DNA from: JBFLVU01 sp037444825
GTDB taxonomy: Bacteria; Acidobacteriota; UBA4820; DSQY01
Assembly (NCBI GenBank): GCA_037444825.1
Contig: JBBILR010000012.1
Span: 1-64,000, forward strand
Length of the DNA stretch: 64,000 bases
Direction: 5' to 3'
The position numbers were made by a program, and so were the translations under genes. The notes beneath the pieces are model-generated. The model saw only the letters and a list, made by a program, of their open reading frames with translations. It was not told the DNA's origin and did not search any database. Of the stretch, positions 1-7,429 are shown piece by piece (within the stretch, counting starts at the first letter, position 1; every line of letters starts with the position of its first letter).

Positions 1-54
1 CCCCCGTCCCGCATTGCTTTCAAGGCGATTTCTGGGATCGTCTTGGACAGGCAT
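1..54 (-). CDS. Start of next gene in ABC exporter operon (partial)
   Basis: Only the first 18 codons of this reading frame lie in the window. An ATG at 54 follows the stop codon of the ABC exporter gene by five bases, and a purine-rich GGAAGGG stretch precedes it. The visible peptide (MPVQDDPRN...) is too short to identify. Because exporter half-transporters of this type are often encoded as pairs, the second half is a reasonable guess, but nothing in these 18 codons proves it. Confidence 0.4.
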   Translation of the reverse strand, partial: MPVQDDPRNRLESNAGRG

Positions 55-59
55 GCGCC

Positions 60-1790
60 CTACCCTTCCATTTCCTGCAGTTCCGTGAGTTCCCGGTAGT
101 ACCCCCCCCGGGCCATGAGGCTTTCGTGGTCTCCCCGCTCCGCAACCCGCCCGCCATCGAGGACCAGGATGAGGGGGAGGTCTCGCACCGCGCTCATGCG
201 GTGGCTCACCACCACCAAGGTCCGGCCCCGCCGGGCCTCGGCCAGGCCCTGGAGGATTTTCCGTTCGGTCTCCGCGTCCACCGCCGAGAGGGTGTCGTCC
301 AGGACCAGGACCTCCGAGGGCTTGAGCAGGGCCCTGGCCAGGCACAACCGCTGCTTCTGCCCCCCCGACAGGGTGACCCCCCGCTCCCCGAGCAGGGTGT
401 CATAGCCGTGGGGAAGGGCGGCGATTTCGTCGTGGAGGGCCGCCAGGCGGCAGGCGGCCTCCATCTCCTCGGCCGTGGCGTCCTCCTTCGCCAGACGGAG
501 GTTCTCCGCCACGGTGTCGCTGAAGAGGAACGGATCCTGCGGCACATAGGCCACCCGGCGCCGCACCTCCGCGGGAGTCAGGGTGGAGAGGTCCGCCCCG
601 CCGAGGAAGAGGGCGCCCTCCGGCGGCTCCCGAAGGCGAACCAGGAGCTGGGCCAGGGTGCTCTTCCCGGAGCCCACGTCCCCCACGAGCCCCAGGGCCC
701 CTCCCGCCGGAACGGTGAAGTTGACCTCCGAGAGGGCGGGACGGTCCGCTCCGGGGTAGGTGAAGGAGAGGTTCCGGGCCTCCAGGGAGGCGTCCCGCGG
801 AAGCCCCGTCCCCCCGTTTCCGGCCTCCCGCCCGGAGGTGTCTCTCAAGAGCTCCTGGATCCGGTCCATGGAGGCGGCGGCCCGCTGGACGAGGGTCACC
901 ATCCAGCCGGCGGCGATCATGGGCCAGGTGAGCATCCCCAGGTACGAGGAGAAGGCGACGAAGGACCCCACGGAGGTGTGCCCGCCGAGGACCCGGCCGC
1001 CGCCCACCCCCAAAAGGATGGCCACGGAGGTCCCCGCCAGCAGAAGGATGGCCGGGTGGAAGAGGGCGTCCACCTTCACGTAGTGGAGGGTCTTCCAGAA
1101 AACGTCGTCGTTGTAGCGCTGGAAGTCCTCCAGGTCTCCCCGGCCTCGGTCGAAGGCCTTGAGGACCCGGATGCCCGCCACGGACTCCCGCGTCTTCTCG
1201 GTCAGCGCCTCGAAGGAGGACTGGACCCCGTCCCAGCGGTCGTAGACGGCTTTGAGGGAGACGGCCATGAGGACCGCCAGGAGCGGCAGGGGCAGGATGG
1301 TGGCCAGGGCCAGGACGGGGTCCAGGGCGAACATGGCGCCCAGGGCCACCAGCGCGTAGACCGACGCGTCGAAACCGGCCACGAAGCCCATGGCCAGCGC
1401 CTGGCGCACCGACTCCACGTCGTTGCCGGCCAACGCCAGGAACTCCCCCGTCCGCCGCCTCTCGAAGAAGCCCGTGGAGAGGGTGAGGGCGTGGTCGAGG
1501 ATCCGGTTGCGGAGGTCCAGCTCCGCCTTCCGGGCCAGGGAGAAGAAAAAGATCCGCCAGAGAAAGCGGAAGAGGGCCACGGTGAGCGCCAGGGCCAGCA
1601 GGAGGCCGGCCCCCTGCAGGACCGAGGCGCGCGTCGCGGTCCCCTGGGCCAGGCCGTCCACCACCCCCTTCACCACCAGCGGGGCGGCGAGCTGCGCCCC
1701 GTCCACCACGAGGAGGCAGAGGATCCCCAGCAGGGCCCGGCCCCGGTGCATCCAGAGAATGGCCAGGATGTCCCGAACCCCTCGCTTCAC
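60..1790 (-). CDS. ABC exporter half-transporter (membrane domain plus ATPase)
   Basis: This 576-residue protein has an N-terminal six-helix exporter domain (about residues 1-315) followed by a nucleotide-binding domain. Visible ATPase motifs are the Walker A loop GDVGSGKST, the signature LSGGQKQR and the Walker B stretch EVLVLDD. The layout matches MdlA/YheI-type exporters, which work as homo- or heterodimers and export lipids, drugs or peptides; the substrate cannot be read from sequence. I chose the GTG at 1790 because CGGAGG lies four bases upstream; the open frame extends further but that extension is Arg/Pro-rich and looks non-coding. The next gene on the same strand starts five bases after the stop, so this is probably an operon. 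bioY is divergent. Confidence 0.9.
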   Translation of the reverse strand: MKRGVRDILAILWMHRGRALLGILCLLVVDGAQLAAPLVVKGVVDGLAQGTATRASVLQGAGLLLALALTVALFRFLWRIFFFSLARKAELDLRNRILDHALTLSTGFFERRRTGEFLALAGNDVESVRQALAMGFVAGFDASVYALVALGAMFALDPVLALATILPLPLLAVLMAVSLKAVYDRWDGVQSSFEALTEKTRESVAGIRVLKAFDRGRGDLEDFQRYNDDVFWKTLHYVKVDALFHPAILLLAGTSVAILLGVGGGRVLGGHTSVGSFVAFSSYLGMLTWPMIAAGWMVTLVQRAAASMDRIQELLRDTSGREAGNGGTGLPRDASLEARNLSFTYPGADRPALSEVNFTVPAGGALGLVGDVGSGKSTLAQLLVRLREPPEGALFLGGADLSTLTPAEVRRRVAYVPQDPFLFSDTVAENLRLAKEDATAEEMEAACRLAALHDEIAALPHGYDTLLGERGVTLSGGQKQRLCLARALLKPSEVLVLDDTLSAVDAETERKILQGLAEARRGRTLVVVSHRMSAVRDLPLILVLDGGRVAERGDHESLMARGGYYRELTELQEMEG

Positions 1791-1907
1791 GAAGCCTCCG
1801 GCCGGGTATCTTACCCCCAAAGTCCCACAAGGGGGGGTGAGAAGAGTGCCGGCCGGGGGAGGGGGCCGAAACCCTTTCTTTTTTTTCAAGGTCCCGCTAG
1901 ACTGGCC

Positions 1908-1930
1908 GCGGCGCCCTTGCGGCGCCCTTG
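1908..1930. repeat. Two-copy 11-bp direct repeat before bioY
   Basis: The word GCGGCGCCCTTG occurs twice, at 1908-1919 and 1919-1930, with an 11-base period, ending where the bioY Shine-Dalgarno begins. The period is one helical turn, so it could be a pair of regulator half-sites, or a simple slippage duplication. I see no BirA or BioR consensus in it. Confidence 0.4.
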
Positions 1931-1944
1931 GGGAGGAACCGCCC

Positions 1945-2496
1945 ATGGAAGGAACGTCCACCCTCGTCCGGTCTCGGATTTCGGAAAAGGCCGAACGGCC
2001 CCTGCTGGCCGTCGCCCTCCTGCTGGCCACCCTGCTGGGGGCGTACGTGGAGGTGCCCCTTCCCTTCACCCCCGTCCCGCTCACCCTGCAGACCTTCTTC
2101 GTGCTCCTCTCCGGCGCCCTGCTGGGCCGCGGCTGGGGCCTGTCGGTCCAGGGGGCCTACCTGGGCCTCGGCGCCGCGGGATTCGCCGCCTTCGCCGGCG
2201 CCTCGGCGGGGCTCCTCCACCTCCTGGGCCCCACGGCGGGCTACCTGTGGGCCTTCCCCGCCGCGGCGGCCTTGGCCGGGTGGGGCTACCGCAGTCCGCG
2301 ACTCGCCGTTCGGGCCCTCTCCCTGGCCGCGGGCGCCCTGGTCATCCTTCTGTGCGGCGCCGCGTGGCTCGGGTGGAGGCTGGGCCTGGACCCGGCCCGG
2401 GCCTTTCTCCTGGGGGTGGTTCCCTTCCTGCCCGGCGAAGCCCTCAAGGTCTCGGCGGTCCTGGCCGCCGCCCGGGCCTTTCCGCGCCGCCGCTGA
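1945..2496 (+). CDS. bioY: BioY biotin transporter S component
   Basis: A 183-residue hydrophobic protein of the BioY family, the substrate-binding S component of ECF biotin transporters in the inner membrane. The diagnostic stretch EVPLPFTPVPLTLQTFFVLL is near residues 35-54, and helices with the GAYLGLGAAG glycine pattern follow. The ATG at 1945 is preceded by GGGAGGA at 1931-1937. No bioM/bioN partner (ATPase and T component) is in the window, so it either works alone, as some BioY proteins do, or uses a shared energising module encoded elsewhere. It is a single gene, divergent from the ABC exporter and ending at a hairpin shared with the convergent protease gene. Confidence 0.9.
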   Translation: MEGTSTLVRSRISEKAERPLLAVALLLATLLGAYVEVPLPFTPVPLTLQTFFVLLSGALLGRGWGLSVQGAYLGLGAAGFAAFAGASAGLLHLLGPTAGYLWAFPAAAALAGWGYRSPRLAVRALSLAAGALVILLCGAAWLGWRLGLDPARAFLLGVVPFLPGEALKVSAVLAAARAFPRRR

Positions 2497-2516
2497 GTCC
2501 CCCTCCTCCTCGCGCG

Positions 2517-2556
2517 AAAAAGGGCCGGGGCTTCACGCCCCGGCCCTTTCCTTTTC
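2517..2556. terminator. Bidirectional intrinsic terminator between bioY and protease
   Basis: A 9-bp stem GGGCCGGGG/CCCCGGCCC (2522-2530 and 2538-2546) with a 7-base loop lies between two convergent genes. On the plus strand TTTCCTTTT follows; on the minus strand the stem runs into five T residues (A run at 2517-2521). It can therefore end transcripts of both bioY and the protease. Confidence 0.8.
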
Positions 2557-2569
2557 TCCCTGAGGCCCA

Positions 2570-5098
2570 CTACCAGGTGAGAACCACGTCGCCCCCGCTC
2601 TTCTGCAAGCGGAGCCCGTCCCCCGGGACGTCCACGCTGTAGTAGTACAGGTCGGTCCCCGAGGCGGCCCCGGCGTCGGTGTAGGTTCCGCCCACGCCTC
2701 CGTGGAGCGGCGTGAGGCTGGTGGCGACGGTCCCCCGGTAAACCAGGTCGGCGAAGCGGTCGAGGCTGGAGGTCAGCGTGAGCTTCCCGTAGCCCCAGCG
2801 GTCGTTAGGGACGGAACCGGTGAAGCCGTCGCTCCGGGCCCCCTGCTGGAGGTCGTCGCGGATCTGCCCCAACGTTCGGGACGGGTCGGCCCCCAGGAGC
2901 ATGGCGGCGGCCCCGGCCGCGTTGGCGCAGGCGAAGCTCGTGCCGGAGACCGCGATGTGCTTGTCCGCGGGCGTTTCCTGGACGATGTACGTGCTCTGGG
3001 GCGAGGAGGCGTACCACGACGGGGCGAACTGCCCCGAGAGGGCGCTCACCACCGCCTCGCCCGGAGCCGTGAGGTTGGGCTTTTGGTCGGTGACGGGGCT
3101 CGTGCCTTCCAGAAAACCGCGCAAGGGTCCGTGGGAGGAGTAGGAGGCCAGGTCGTCCTGGGTCTCCGAGGTGCTCCGGGGCGTCCCGGAGCGGTCGACC
3201 CAAGAGGTCTTGGTCACGTGGGCCCCCACGGCGGTGACGAGGTGGGCGGCGGCGGGGCCGTTGATCATCTCCTCGTCGTCCCCGGAGAGGAGGCGGGTGG
3301 TGCAGTCCTCGGTGCCGGCGGCGAAGTACCCGTAGACCCAGTCGGGGAGGTACCCGTCCACGTGGGCCCCGGAACCGGTGCCCCCGTTCTGCCGGAACTG
3401 CAGGATGATCGCCCGGGGGCCGGTGCCCGGGTCGTAGTAGAGGTCCCCGCCGAAGGAGGACTCGGCGGTGGTGGCGAAGTCGTAGGCGGCGAAGACGTAC
3501 TGGAGGGCGGGGTTGGGGTAGTCCCCCAGGGGATTTTGCAGGTCCAATAGGACGCCGATCCGGTTGGAGGTGGAGGTGGTGGTGATGTCCCCCACGAAGG
3601 AGTCGAAGCAGGGGTTGATGGAGTTGCAGCCGGTGGTCTTGCGGGTGAAGTAGTAGAACCCCGAATTGGCGGCGGTGATGGCTTTCCATCCGGTGGTCCC
3701 GTAGGTCCACGTCCACCCGGCCCCGCGGTTGTACCGGATGGGGATCCACGCCCGCACCTCCAGGCTGGCCGCTTTGGGCGCGTAGAATTCCAGAAACATG
3801 GGCTGGCCGGCGTAACCGGCGCCGTTCCAGTCGTAGGAGTAGAGAACCACGTAGGTGTTGTCGGAGGCGTACCCGTTGTCGGGGTTGGCCGAAACGCAGA
3901 CGGCGCCGTCGGCGTGCTGCTGGTTTCCGGCGTCGTTCCCCGCGGCGGCGGAGAGGTGGAGGCCGGGGGTGGCGTCGCCGGCCCCGAAGGTATGGTCGAT
4001 CCAGTCGGAGAGGGCGTCGGAGCCGTCGTGGGGTCCCCACCCGCCCCCGAAGGACATGTTGATGGACAGGGGCTTGCCGAGGCTCTGAGCCCGGCCCCAG
4101 AGGTAGGTCAAACCGTCTTCGATGTGGGCATCCGAGAGGTCGGACTTGACGAGGAGGATGCCCGCTTCCTCCGCGTGGCCCGCGTAGGCCCCGCCGGTGG
4201 AGAGGCCGTTGCCGGCCCCGCACGCCGTGGTGGAGGTCCCATGGCCCCACGTGGCCGGGTCGTTGTCGGTTTCGGTGCACACTCCGGCGTTGATCTGGGC
4301 CGCGGTCCACTCGGTGCCGTAGGTGAAGCCCGACGGGGGAGGTCCCGTGGGGTCGGTCTGGTCCCAGAGGTAGAGAATCCGCGTGGTCCCGTCGGCGTTC
4401 TTGAAGTCGCCGTGCGACCAGTCGATCCCCGTGTCGATGGCCCCGTAGAGGGCGCCACTTCCCTTGAATCCCCAGTCTTGCTTGACGGTCACGGCACCGG
4501 TATCCCGAGTGGCCGAATCCAAGTAGGGTCGATGGGAGACCGGCCTTCGAACGCGAAGGATGGACTCGTTTCGGAGGAGGTCCGGGAGGCGTTCGGCCGG
4601 CAGAACGATTGTGCCGCCGTCCTTTCCCCACCGGCCTTCGAAGCGGCCGCCGAGGGAAGCGGCCACCTCCCAGAGGTCGGTTCCTTCCTGGGCCTCCACC
4701 GCCAGGGAAAGCAGGGGCCCCTCTGGGCTGTCGCTCCAGGAGAAGAGGTCGAGGAGGGGATCCGCCGGTGGCGCCTCCGCCCGGCGGGCCTTGTCCCCGG
4801 CAAGCCCGGGCGCCCCGCCGTTTTTCACGCCGGGAAAGATGGCCCCGGGGGCGCTCTCTCCGAGCAAGATCGCATCCCCATCCAGCGGCCGCGACGGTTG
4901 GCCCAGCAACAGCCGCACGGGCGCGTCGGCCCTGGCCCGTTGCGCCGCCGAGAGGGTCGAGGCGCCCGCCCTCAGGGTTTCCAGCGCCCTTTGGATCTCC
5001 GCCGGCGGGGGTGAGGCGGCCCAGAGAACCGCTCCCACCGTGGCCGCTCCCGCAAAGGTCAGTACCTTCCTGAGCTTCCAGCCCTTGAGGGTTCTCAT
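2570..5098 (-). CDS. Secreted subtilisin-like serine protease (S8)
   Basis: An 842-residue exported peptidase. A basic start and hydrophobic stretch (about residues 10-28) form a signal peptide, then comes a prodomain-like region. The catalytic triad is visible in order: Asp in GAIDTGIDWSHGD, His in TWGHGTSTTA, and Ser in VSGTSFACANAAGAAAM; the oxyanion Asn is in AAAGND. A long beta-rich insertion separates the oxyanion and Ser blocks. ATG 5098 is preceded by GGAGG with a six-base spacer. A consensus sigma-54 promoter lies about 40 bases upstream. The C terminus stops at LRLQKSGGDVVLTW, which looks like the first strand of another beta-sandwich repeat, so the protein may have lost C-terminal modules. 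It likely degrades external protein; substrate unknown. Confidence 0.92.
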   Translation of the reverse strand: MRTLKGWKLRKVLTFAGAATVGAVLWAASPPPAEIQRALETLRAGASTLSAAQRARADAPVRLLLGQPSRPLDGDAILLGESAPGAIFPGVKNGGAPGLAGDKARRAEAPPADPLLDLFSWSDSPEGPLLSLAVEAQEGTDLWEVAASLGGRFEGRWGKDGGTIVLPAERLPDLLRNESILRVRRPVSHRPYLDSATRDTGAVTVKQDWGFKGSGALYGAIDTGIDWSHGDFKNADGTTRILYLWDQTDPTGPPPSGFTYGTEWTAAQINAGVCTETDNDPATWGHGTSTTACGAGNGLSTGGAYAGHAEEAGILLVKSDLSDAHIEDGLTYLWGRAQSLGKPLSINMSFGGGWGPHDGSDALSDWIDHTFGAGDATPGLHLSAAAGNDAGNQQHADGAVCVSANPDNGYASDNTYVVLYSYDWNGAGYAGQPMFLEFYAPKAASLEVRAWIPIRYNRGAGWTWTYGTTGWKAITAANSGFYYFTRKTTGCNSINPCFDSFVGDITTTSTSNRIGVLLDLQNPLGDYPNPALQYVFAAYDFATTAESSFGGDLYYDPGTGPRAIILQFRQNGGTGSGAHVDGYLPDWVYGYFAAGTEDCTTRLLSGDDEEMINGPAAAHLVTAVGAHVTKTSWVDRSGTPRSTSETQDDLASYSSHGPLRGFLEGTSPVTDQKPNLTAPGEAVVSALSGQFAPSWYASSPQSTYIVQETPADKHIAVSGTSFACANAAGAAAMLLGADPSRTLGQIRDDLQQGARSDGFTGSVPNDRWGYGKLTLTSSLDRFADLVYRGTVATSLTPLHGGVGGTYTDAGAASGTDLYYYSVDVPGDGLRLQKSGGDVVLTW

Positions 5099-5137
5099 GG
5101 CATGCCTCCGATGCCAGCCCTTCCCCGCGACCGGCAA

Positions 5138-5153
5138 TGCAAGCATGGTGCCA
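5138..5153 (-). promoter_or_regulatory. Sigma-54 promoter of the protease gene
   Basis: The minus strand reads TGGCACCATGCTTGCA. Both invariant dinucleotides are present, GG at -24 and GC at -12, twelve bases apart, and all other consensus positions (TGGCAC-N5-TTGCA) match. Transcription would start near 5127, leaving a leader of about 28 bases with the GGAGG site. This implies control by RNA polymerase sigma-54 and an AAA+ enhancer-binding activator; one such activator is encoded at 36988-38337. Confidence 0.8.
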
Positions 5154-5297
5154 CGCCCTTCCAATGGGCGCTTCCTCTGGGCTTTCAGACAGTTCCGAAC
5201 GGCCGCCCTTCGGAGGCGGCCCGGGGGAGGCCCAAAAATGTCACCCCGGGGGAACGGCCTGGGGGGCGGCGGGCGGGCGGAACGGCCCTCGCCCCCC

Positions 5298-5329
5298 AAA
5301 AAAAGGGGCGGGAGAACGATCCTCCCGCC
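5298..5329 (-). terminator. Intrinsic terminator upstream of the protease
   Basis: The stem GGCGGGAG/CTCCCGCC at 5307-5314 and 5322-5329 is followed on the minus strand by CC and a T7 run (A run at 5298-5304). It points toward the protease and ends about 200 bases before the protease start, so it insulates the proximal sigma-54 promoter from upstream transcription. Confidence 0.75.
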
Positions 5330-5425
5330 GATAGAGGGGTTAGGGCAATCGCACGTTTTCAGGACGCGGGCCGGGCCGCCCCAACCTCCCGGCCGGTCCA
5401 CCGCTGCCGCCGCAACCCGCCGCCG
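5298..5425 (-). ncRNA. Candidate sigma-54-dependent small RNA
   Basis: The minus strand has a sigma-54-like promoter (5436-5451) whose start site would fall near 5425, and an intrinsic terminator at 5298-5329: 8-bp stem GGCGGGAG/CTCCCGCC, 7-base loop, then CC and seven T residues. Between them there is no open frame with a ribosome binding site. The simplest reading is a GC-rich transcript of about 125 bases. An alternative is that the terminator merely ends read-through from the DUF72 operon, or attenuates a long protease leader. Confidence 0.35.
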
Positions 5426-5435
5426 ACGAGTTTTA

Positions 5436-5451
5436 AGCAAACTTTCTGCCA
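5436..5451 (-). promoter_or_regulatory. Second sigma-54-like promoter
   Basis: The minus strand reads TGGCAGAAAGTTTGCT: GG and GC are twelve bases apart and only the sixth base departs from TGGCAC-N5-TTGCT. It points the same way as the protease and lies about 300 bases upstream of the first element. A perfect 12-bp palindrome, AACCTTAAGGTT, lies about 100 bases further upstream, a normal distance for an activator site. Confidence 0.55.
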
Positions 5452-5551
5452 GAAAAAACAAGGCAAGAGAAGCCCTTGAAATCCTTCGGGATGGCCCTCG
5501 GAAGGCCCTTCGCCCCCCGGAGAAAATGCCTATTTCTGGTGACACCCATGC

Positions 5552-5563
5552 AACCTTAAGGTT
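5552..5563. promoter_or_regulatory. 12-bp palindrome, possible activator site
   Basis: AACCTTAAGGTT is a perfect 12-bp palindrome in an otherwise GC-rich region, about 100 bp upstream of the distal sigma-54-like element. Enhancer-binding proteins recognise dyads at such distances, so it is a candidate upstream activating site. A short GGTGaCACC dyad lies nearby at 5538-5546. Confidence 0.35.
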
Positions 5564-5740
5564 TCAGAATCGGCCCCTCCCGAAAAGGCCGCCCCCGCCC
5601 CCTCGGCGGCGAAGGCCCCCATCCCGAAATGGAACGGAAACGAGCGCCTCCAGGGCTTGCGCGGTTGGAAGCCGGGCGATGGCGTCCTTCACCCGACCGG
5701 GATTGGGGGCTCTCGAGCCGGAGGCGGAGAGAGCGCCGAG

Positions 5741-5769
5741 GGAGGGGGAGGGAATGGACCTCCCCCTCC
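5741..5769 (-). terminator. Strong hairpin after the DUF72 gene
   Basis: A perfect 10-bp stem, GGAGGGGGAG with CTCCCCCTCC, encloses a 9-base loop 54 bases beyond the DUF72 stop codon. There is no T-run after it, so it may be a transcript 3' end stabiliser or a weak terminator of the repressor-DUF72 operon. Confidence 0.4.
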
Positions 5770-5822
5770 AGGGATCGAAGCCTTTCCCATTCGGCGCGGT
5801 CCTTTCCGCGGGCAGGCTCCTT

Positions 5823-6734
5823 TCAATCGCGGACCGTGGCGAAGAGGGAGCGCTGGAAGACGGTGGAGCAAACCGCCTCCAGGCGGGGGTAAGCCCGGGC
5901 CAGGGATTCGGGGACCGGCTGGCGCTCCCCCGTGAGGGCGTGGCGGAACTCGAAGGCGTTGGCGGCGGCCTGCCCCCGGAAGTGGTTGTTGAAGACCACC
6001 GCCACCTCCCGGGCCAGGGCGGAGGCCTCCCGCACCGCCTCCACCCAGGGCGCCAGCTCCGGCGGGGCGTAGAGGTAGTCGTACCGCTCGTCCCGGGAGG
6101 TTCCCTCCCGGAACCAGGCGGCGGCGTTGCGCCCGTGGAAGCGGAAGTAGGCGAGGTCCGCGGTCACCGCCCCCGTGGGGCCGAGGCACTGGGCCAGGGC
6201 CGGCTGGTCGACGTTGCAGAAGGCCAGGCCCCTTTCGCGGAAGAGGGAGAGGACCTCCTTCTTTCCCCACGAGGCGTGGCGCACCTCCACGGCGAGGGGG
6301 TAGGCCGAGAAGCGCCCGGCCACCTCCAGGAGGATCCGGCGGTTCTCCGGCGTGTCGCGGAAGGCCCACGGCCACTGGACGAGAACGGCGGAGAGCCTCC
6401 CGAAGCGGGCCAGGGGTTCGAGGGCGCGGTGGAAGGCCCGTTCGTCCACCAGGGAGGCCTTTCGGGTGTGGGTGAAGCCCTGAAAGAGCTTCACCGTGAA
6501 GCGAAGGTGGGGGAAGTCGGCCACCCGCCGGACCCACTCCCCGGTGGTCAGGGGGGGCGGGATCCGGTAGAAGGTGCTGTCCACCTCCAAGAGGTCCAGG
6601 CGGGCGGCCAGGTAGGCCAGCGGGTCGAAGCCCCTCCCCGGCCGGGCCGGGTACACCGTCCCCTTCCAGTCGGGGTAGGTCCAGCCTGCGGTTCCGACGC
6701 GGACGGGGACGGCGCGCTCGGCGGCGGGGGGCAC
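5823..6734 (-). CDS. DUF72 family protein (YecE-like)
   Basis: A 303-residue member of the DUF72 family, which adopts a TIM-barrel-like fold; its biochemical role is not settled. Family marks are the N-terminal VGTAGWTYPDWKGTVYP, LLEVDSTFYRIP, the FTVKLFQGFTH stretch, EVRHASW, and FRFHGR near residue 215 followed by VVFNNHFRGQAAANA. The GTG at 6734 is preceded by GGAGAGG with an eight-base gap; a second GTG at 6743 is in frame but poorly spaced. It follows the S24 repressor gene by five bases, so the two are almost certainly co-transcribed from the repressor's autoregulated promoter. That pairing hints at a stress-induced function, which is inference. Confidence 0.85.
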   Translation of the reverse strand: MPPAAERAVPVRVGTAGWTYPDWKGTVYPARPGRGFDPLAYLAARLDLLEVDSTFYRIPPPLTTGEWVRRVADFPHLRFTVKLFQGFTHTRKASLVDERAFHRALEPLARFGRLSAVLVQWPWAFRDTPENRRILLEVAGRFSAYPLAVEVRHASWGKKEVLSLFRERGLAFCNVDQPALAQCLGPTGAVTADLAYFRFHGRNAAAWFREGTSRDERYDYLYAPPELAPWVEAVREASALAREVAVVFNNHFRGQAAANAFEFRHALTGERQPVPESLARAYPRLEAVCSTVFQRSLFATVRD

Positions 6735-6739
6735 GGGGG

Positions 6740-7333
6740 TCACCTCTCCCTGGCCCAGACGATCTTGTAGGCGAAGCGGACCTCGTGGGGTTCCACCACC
6801 ACCGGGGGGTAGAGGGGGTTCAGCGACTCCAGGAGGATCCGCCCCCCCGCCTCCCGGTAGCGCTTGACGTACTTGTCGCCGTTCATGAGGCCGACGACGG
6901 CGTAGTCCCCGCTCACCGGTCGTTTCCGGGTGTCCACCAGCACCACCTGGCCGTCCTCGTACTTCGGCACCATGGAATCCCCGGAGACCTCCACGCCGAA
7001 GCCGTTGGGGTCGGTGAACTCCGGCGGGCGGGGCAGGAAGTACATGCCGCCGCCGGCGGGGTAGCCCTGGTCGGTGAACTCCACCCCCGGGCCGGCGGAG
7101 GCGAAGGCCACCACGGGGACCTCCGCCGTGAGCAGGGTCCGGTCCTCCGTCAGGGCCGAGAGGGGGACCTCCAGCGCCTCGGCGATGGCCTCCAGGGACT
7201 TCAGGGAGGGGGTGATCCTCCCCTTCTCGATCCTCGCGTAGTTGGGAGGGCTCCACCCCAGGCGCCGGGCGACGTCGGCCTGGCGAAGCCCGCGGGCCAC
7301 CCTCAGCGCGGCGATCCGTTTGGCCAGGTCCAT
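6740..7333 (-). CDS. XRE-type repressor with S24 (LexA-like) domain
   Basis: A 197-residue transcription regulator. An XRE helix-turn-helix lies at about residues 4-60 (RIAALRVARGLRQADVARRLG) and an S24/LexA-like C-terminal domain at about 85-195. The S24 catalytic Ser is in VSGDSMVPKYEDGQVV, and the likely partner Lys is in NGDKYVKRY. The linker segment VVAFASAGPG contains an Ala-Gly pair, the bond type cut in LexA and CI proteins, so damage-triggered self-cleavage is possible. ATG 7333 has AAGGAGG with a six-base spacer. A textbook promoter with an operator-like dyad between its -35 and -10 boxes lies just upstream, which suggests self-repression. No phage genes surround it. Confidence 0.88.
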   Translation of the reverse strand: MDLAKRIAALRVARGLRQADVARRLGWSPPNYARIEKGRITPSLKSLEAIAEALEVPLSALTEDRTLLTAEVPVVAFASAGPGVEFTDQGYPAGGGMYFLPRPPEFTDPNGFGVEVSGDSMVPKYEDGQVVLVDTRKRPVSGDYAVVGLMNGDKYVKRYREAGGRILLESLNPLYPPVVVEPHEVRFAYKIVWARER

Positions 7334-7353
7334 GACCAACCTCCTTCCAATGA

Positions 7354-7382
7354 AATATAGTCACATCTGACCATCTTGTCAA
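7354..7382 (-). promoter_or_regulatory. Sigma-70 promoter of the repressor operon
   Basis: On the minus strand TTGACA (7377-7382) and TATATT (7354-7359) are separated by exactly 17 bases, one of the best vegetative promoters in the window. It lies about 21 bases before the repressor ATG. Confidence 0.85.
7357..7374. promoter_or_regulatory. Operator-like dyad inside the repressor promoter
   Basis: The minus strand reads ATGGTCA-GATG-TGACTAT: two 7-base arms that match as an inverted repeat at six of seven positions, around a 4-base centre. It fills the spacer and overlaps the -10 box, where a bound repressor would block polymerase. The obvious candidate ligand is the XRE-S24 protein encoded immediately downstream. 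Confidence 0.6.
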
Positions 7383-7429
7383 GCGGAGTCCCCGCTGGTT
7401 GTGGCGGGGGAGGGGGACGCGGGCGGGGG

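Larger units (their letters stand above)
5099..5822. other. 724-bp non-coding region upstream of the protease
   Basis: I find no convincing gene here. It holds, all read on the minus strand, a sigma-54 promoter next to the protease, a second sigma-54-like element, an intrinsic terminator between them, a 12-bp palindrome and a strong hairpin beyond the DUF72 stop. There is also a 7-bp stem GGCCGCC/GGCGGCC at 5201-5221 with no T-run, of unknown role. Short open frames across it are Arg/Pro-rich and lack ribosome binding sites. Confidence 0.6.

Noticed and set aside
5330..5425. c-di-GMP or other riboswitch in the protease leader
   Set aside because: I could not match the GEMM core or any other aptamer I know; only the promoter and terminator are supported.
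5629..5935. Short plus-strand open frames between the protease and DUF72 genes
   Set aside because: Arg/Pro/Gly-rich composition, no ribosome binding site and overlap with the end of the DUF72 gene.
7383..7429. Terminator after the methionine operon
   Set aside because: A GC-rich stem (CCCCGC/GCGGGG) can form but no T-run follows and the repressor promoter begins at once; not strong enough to call.
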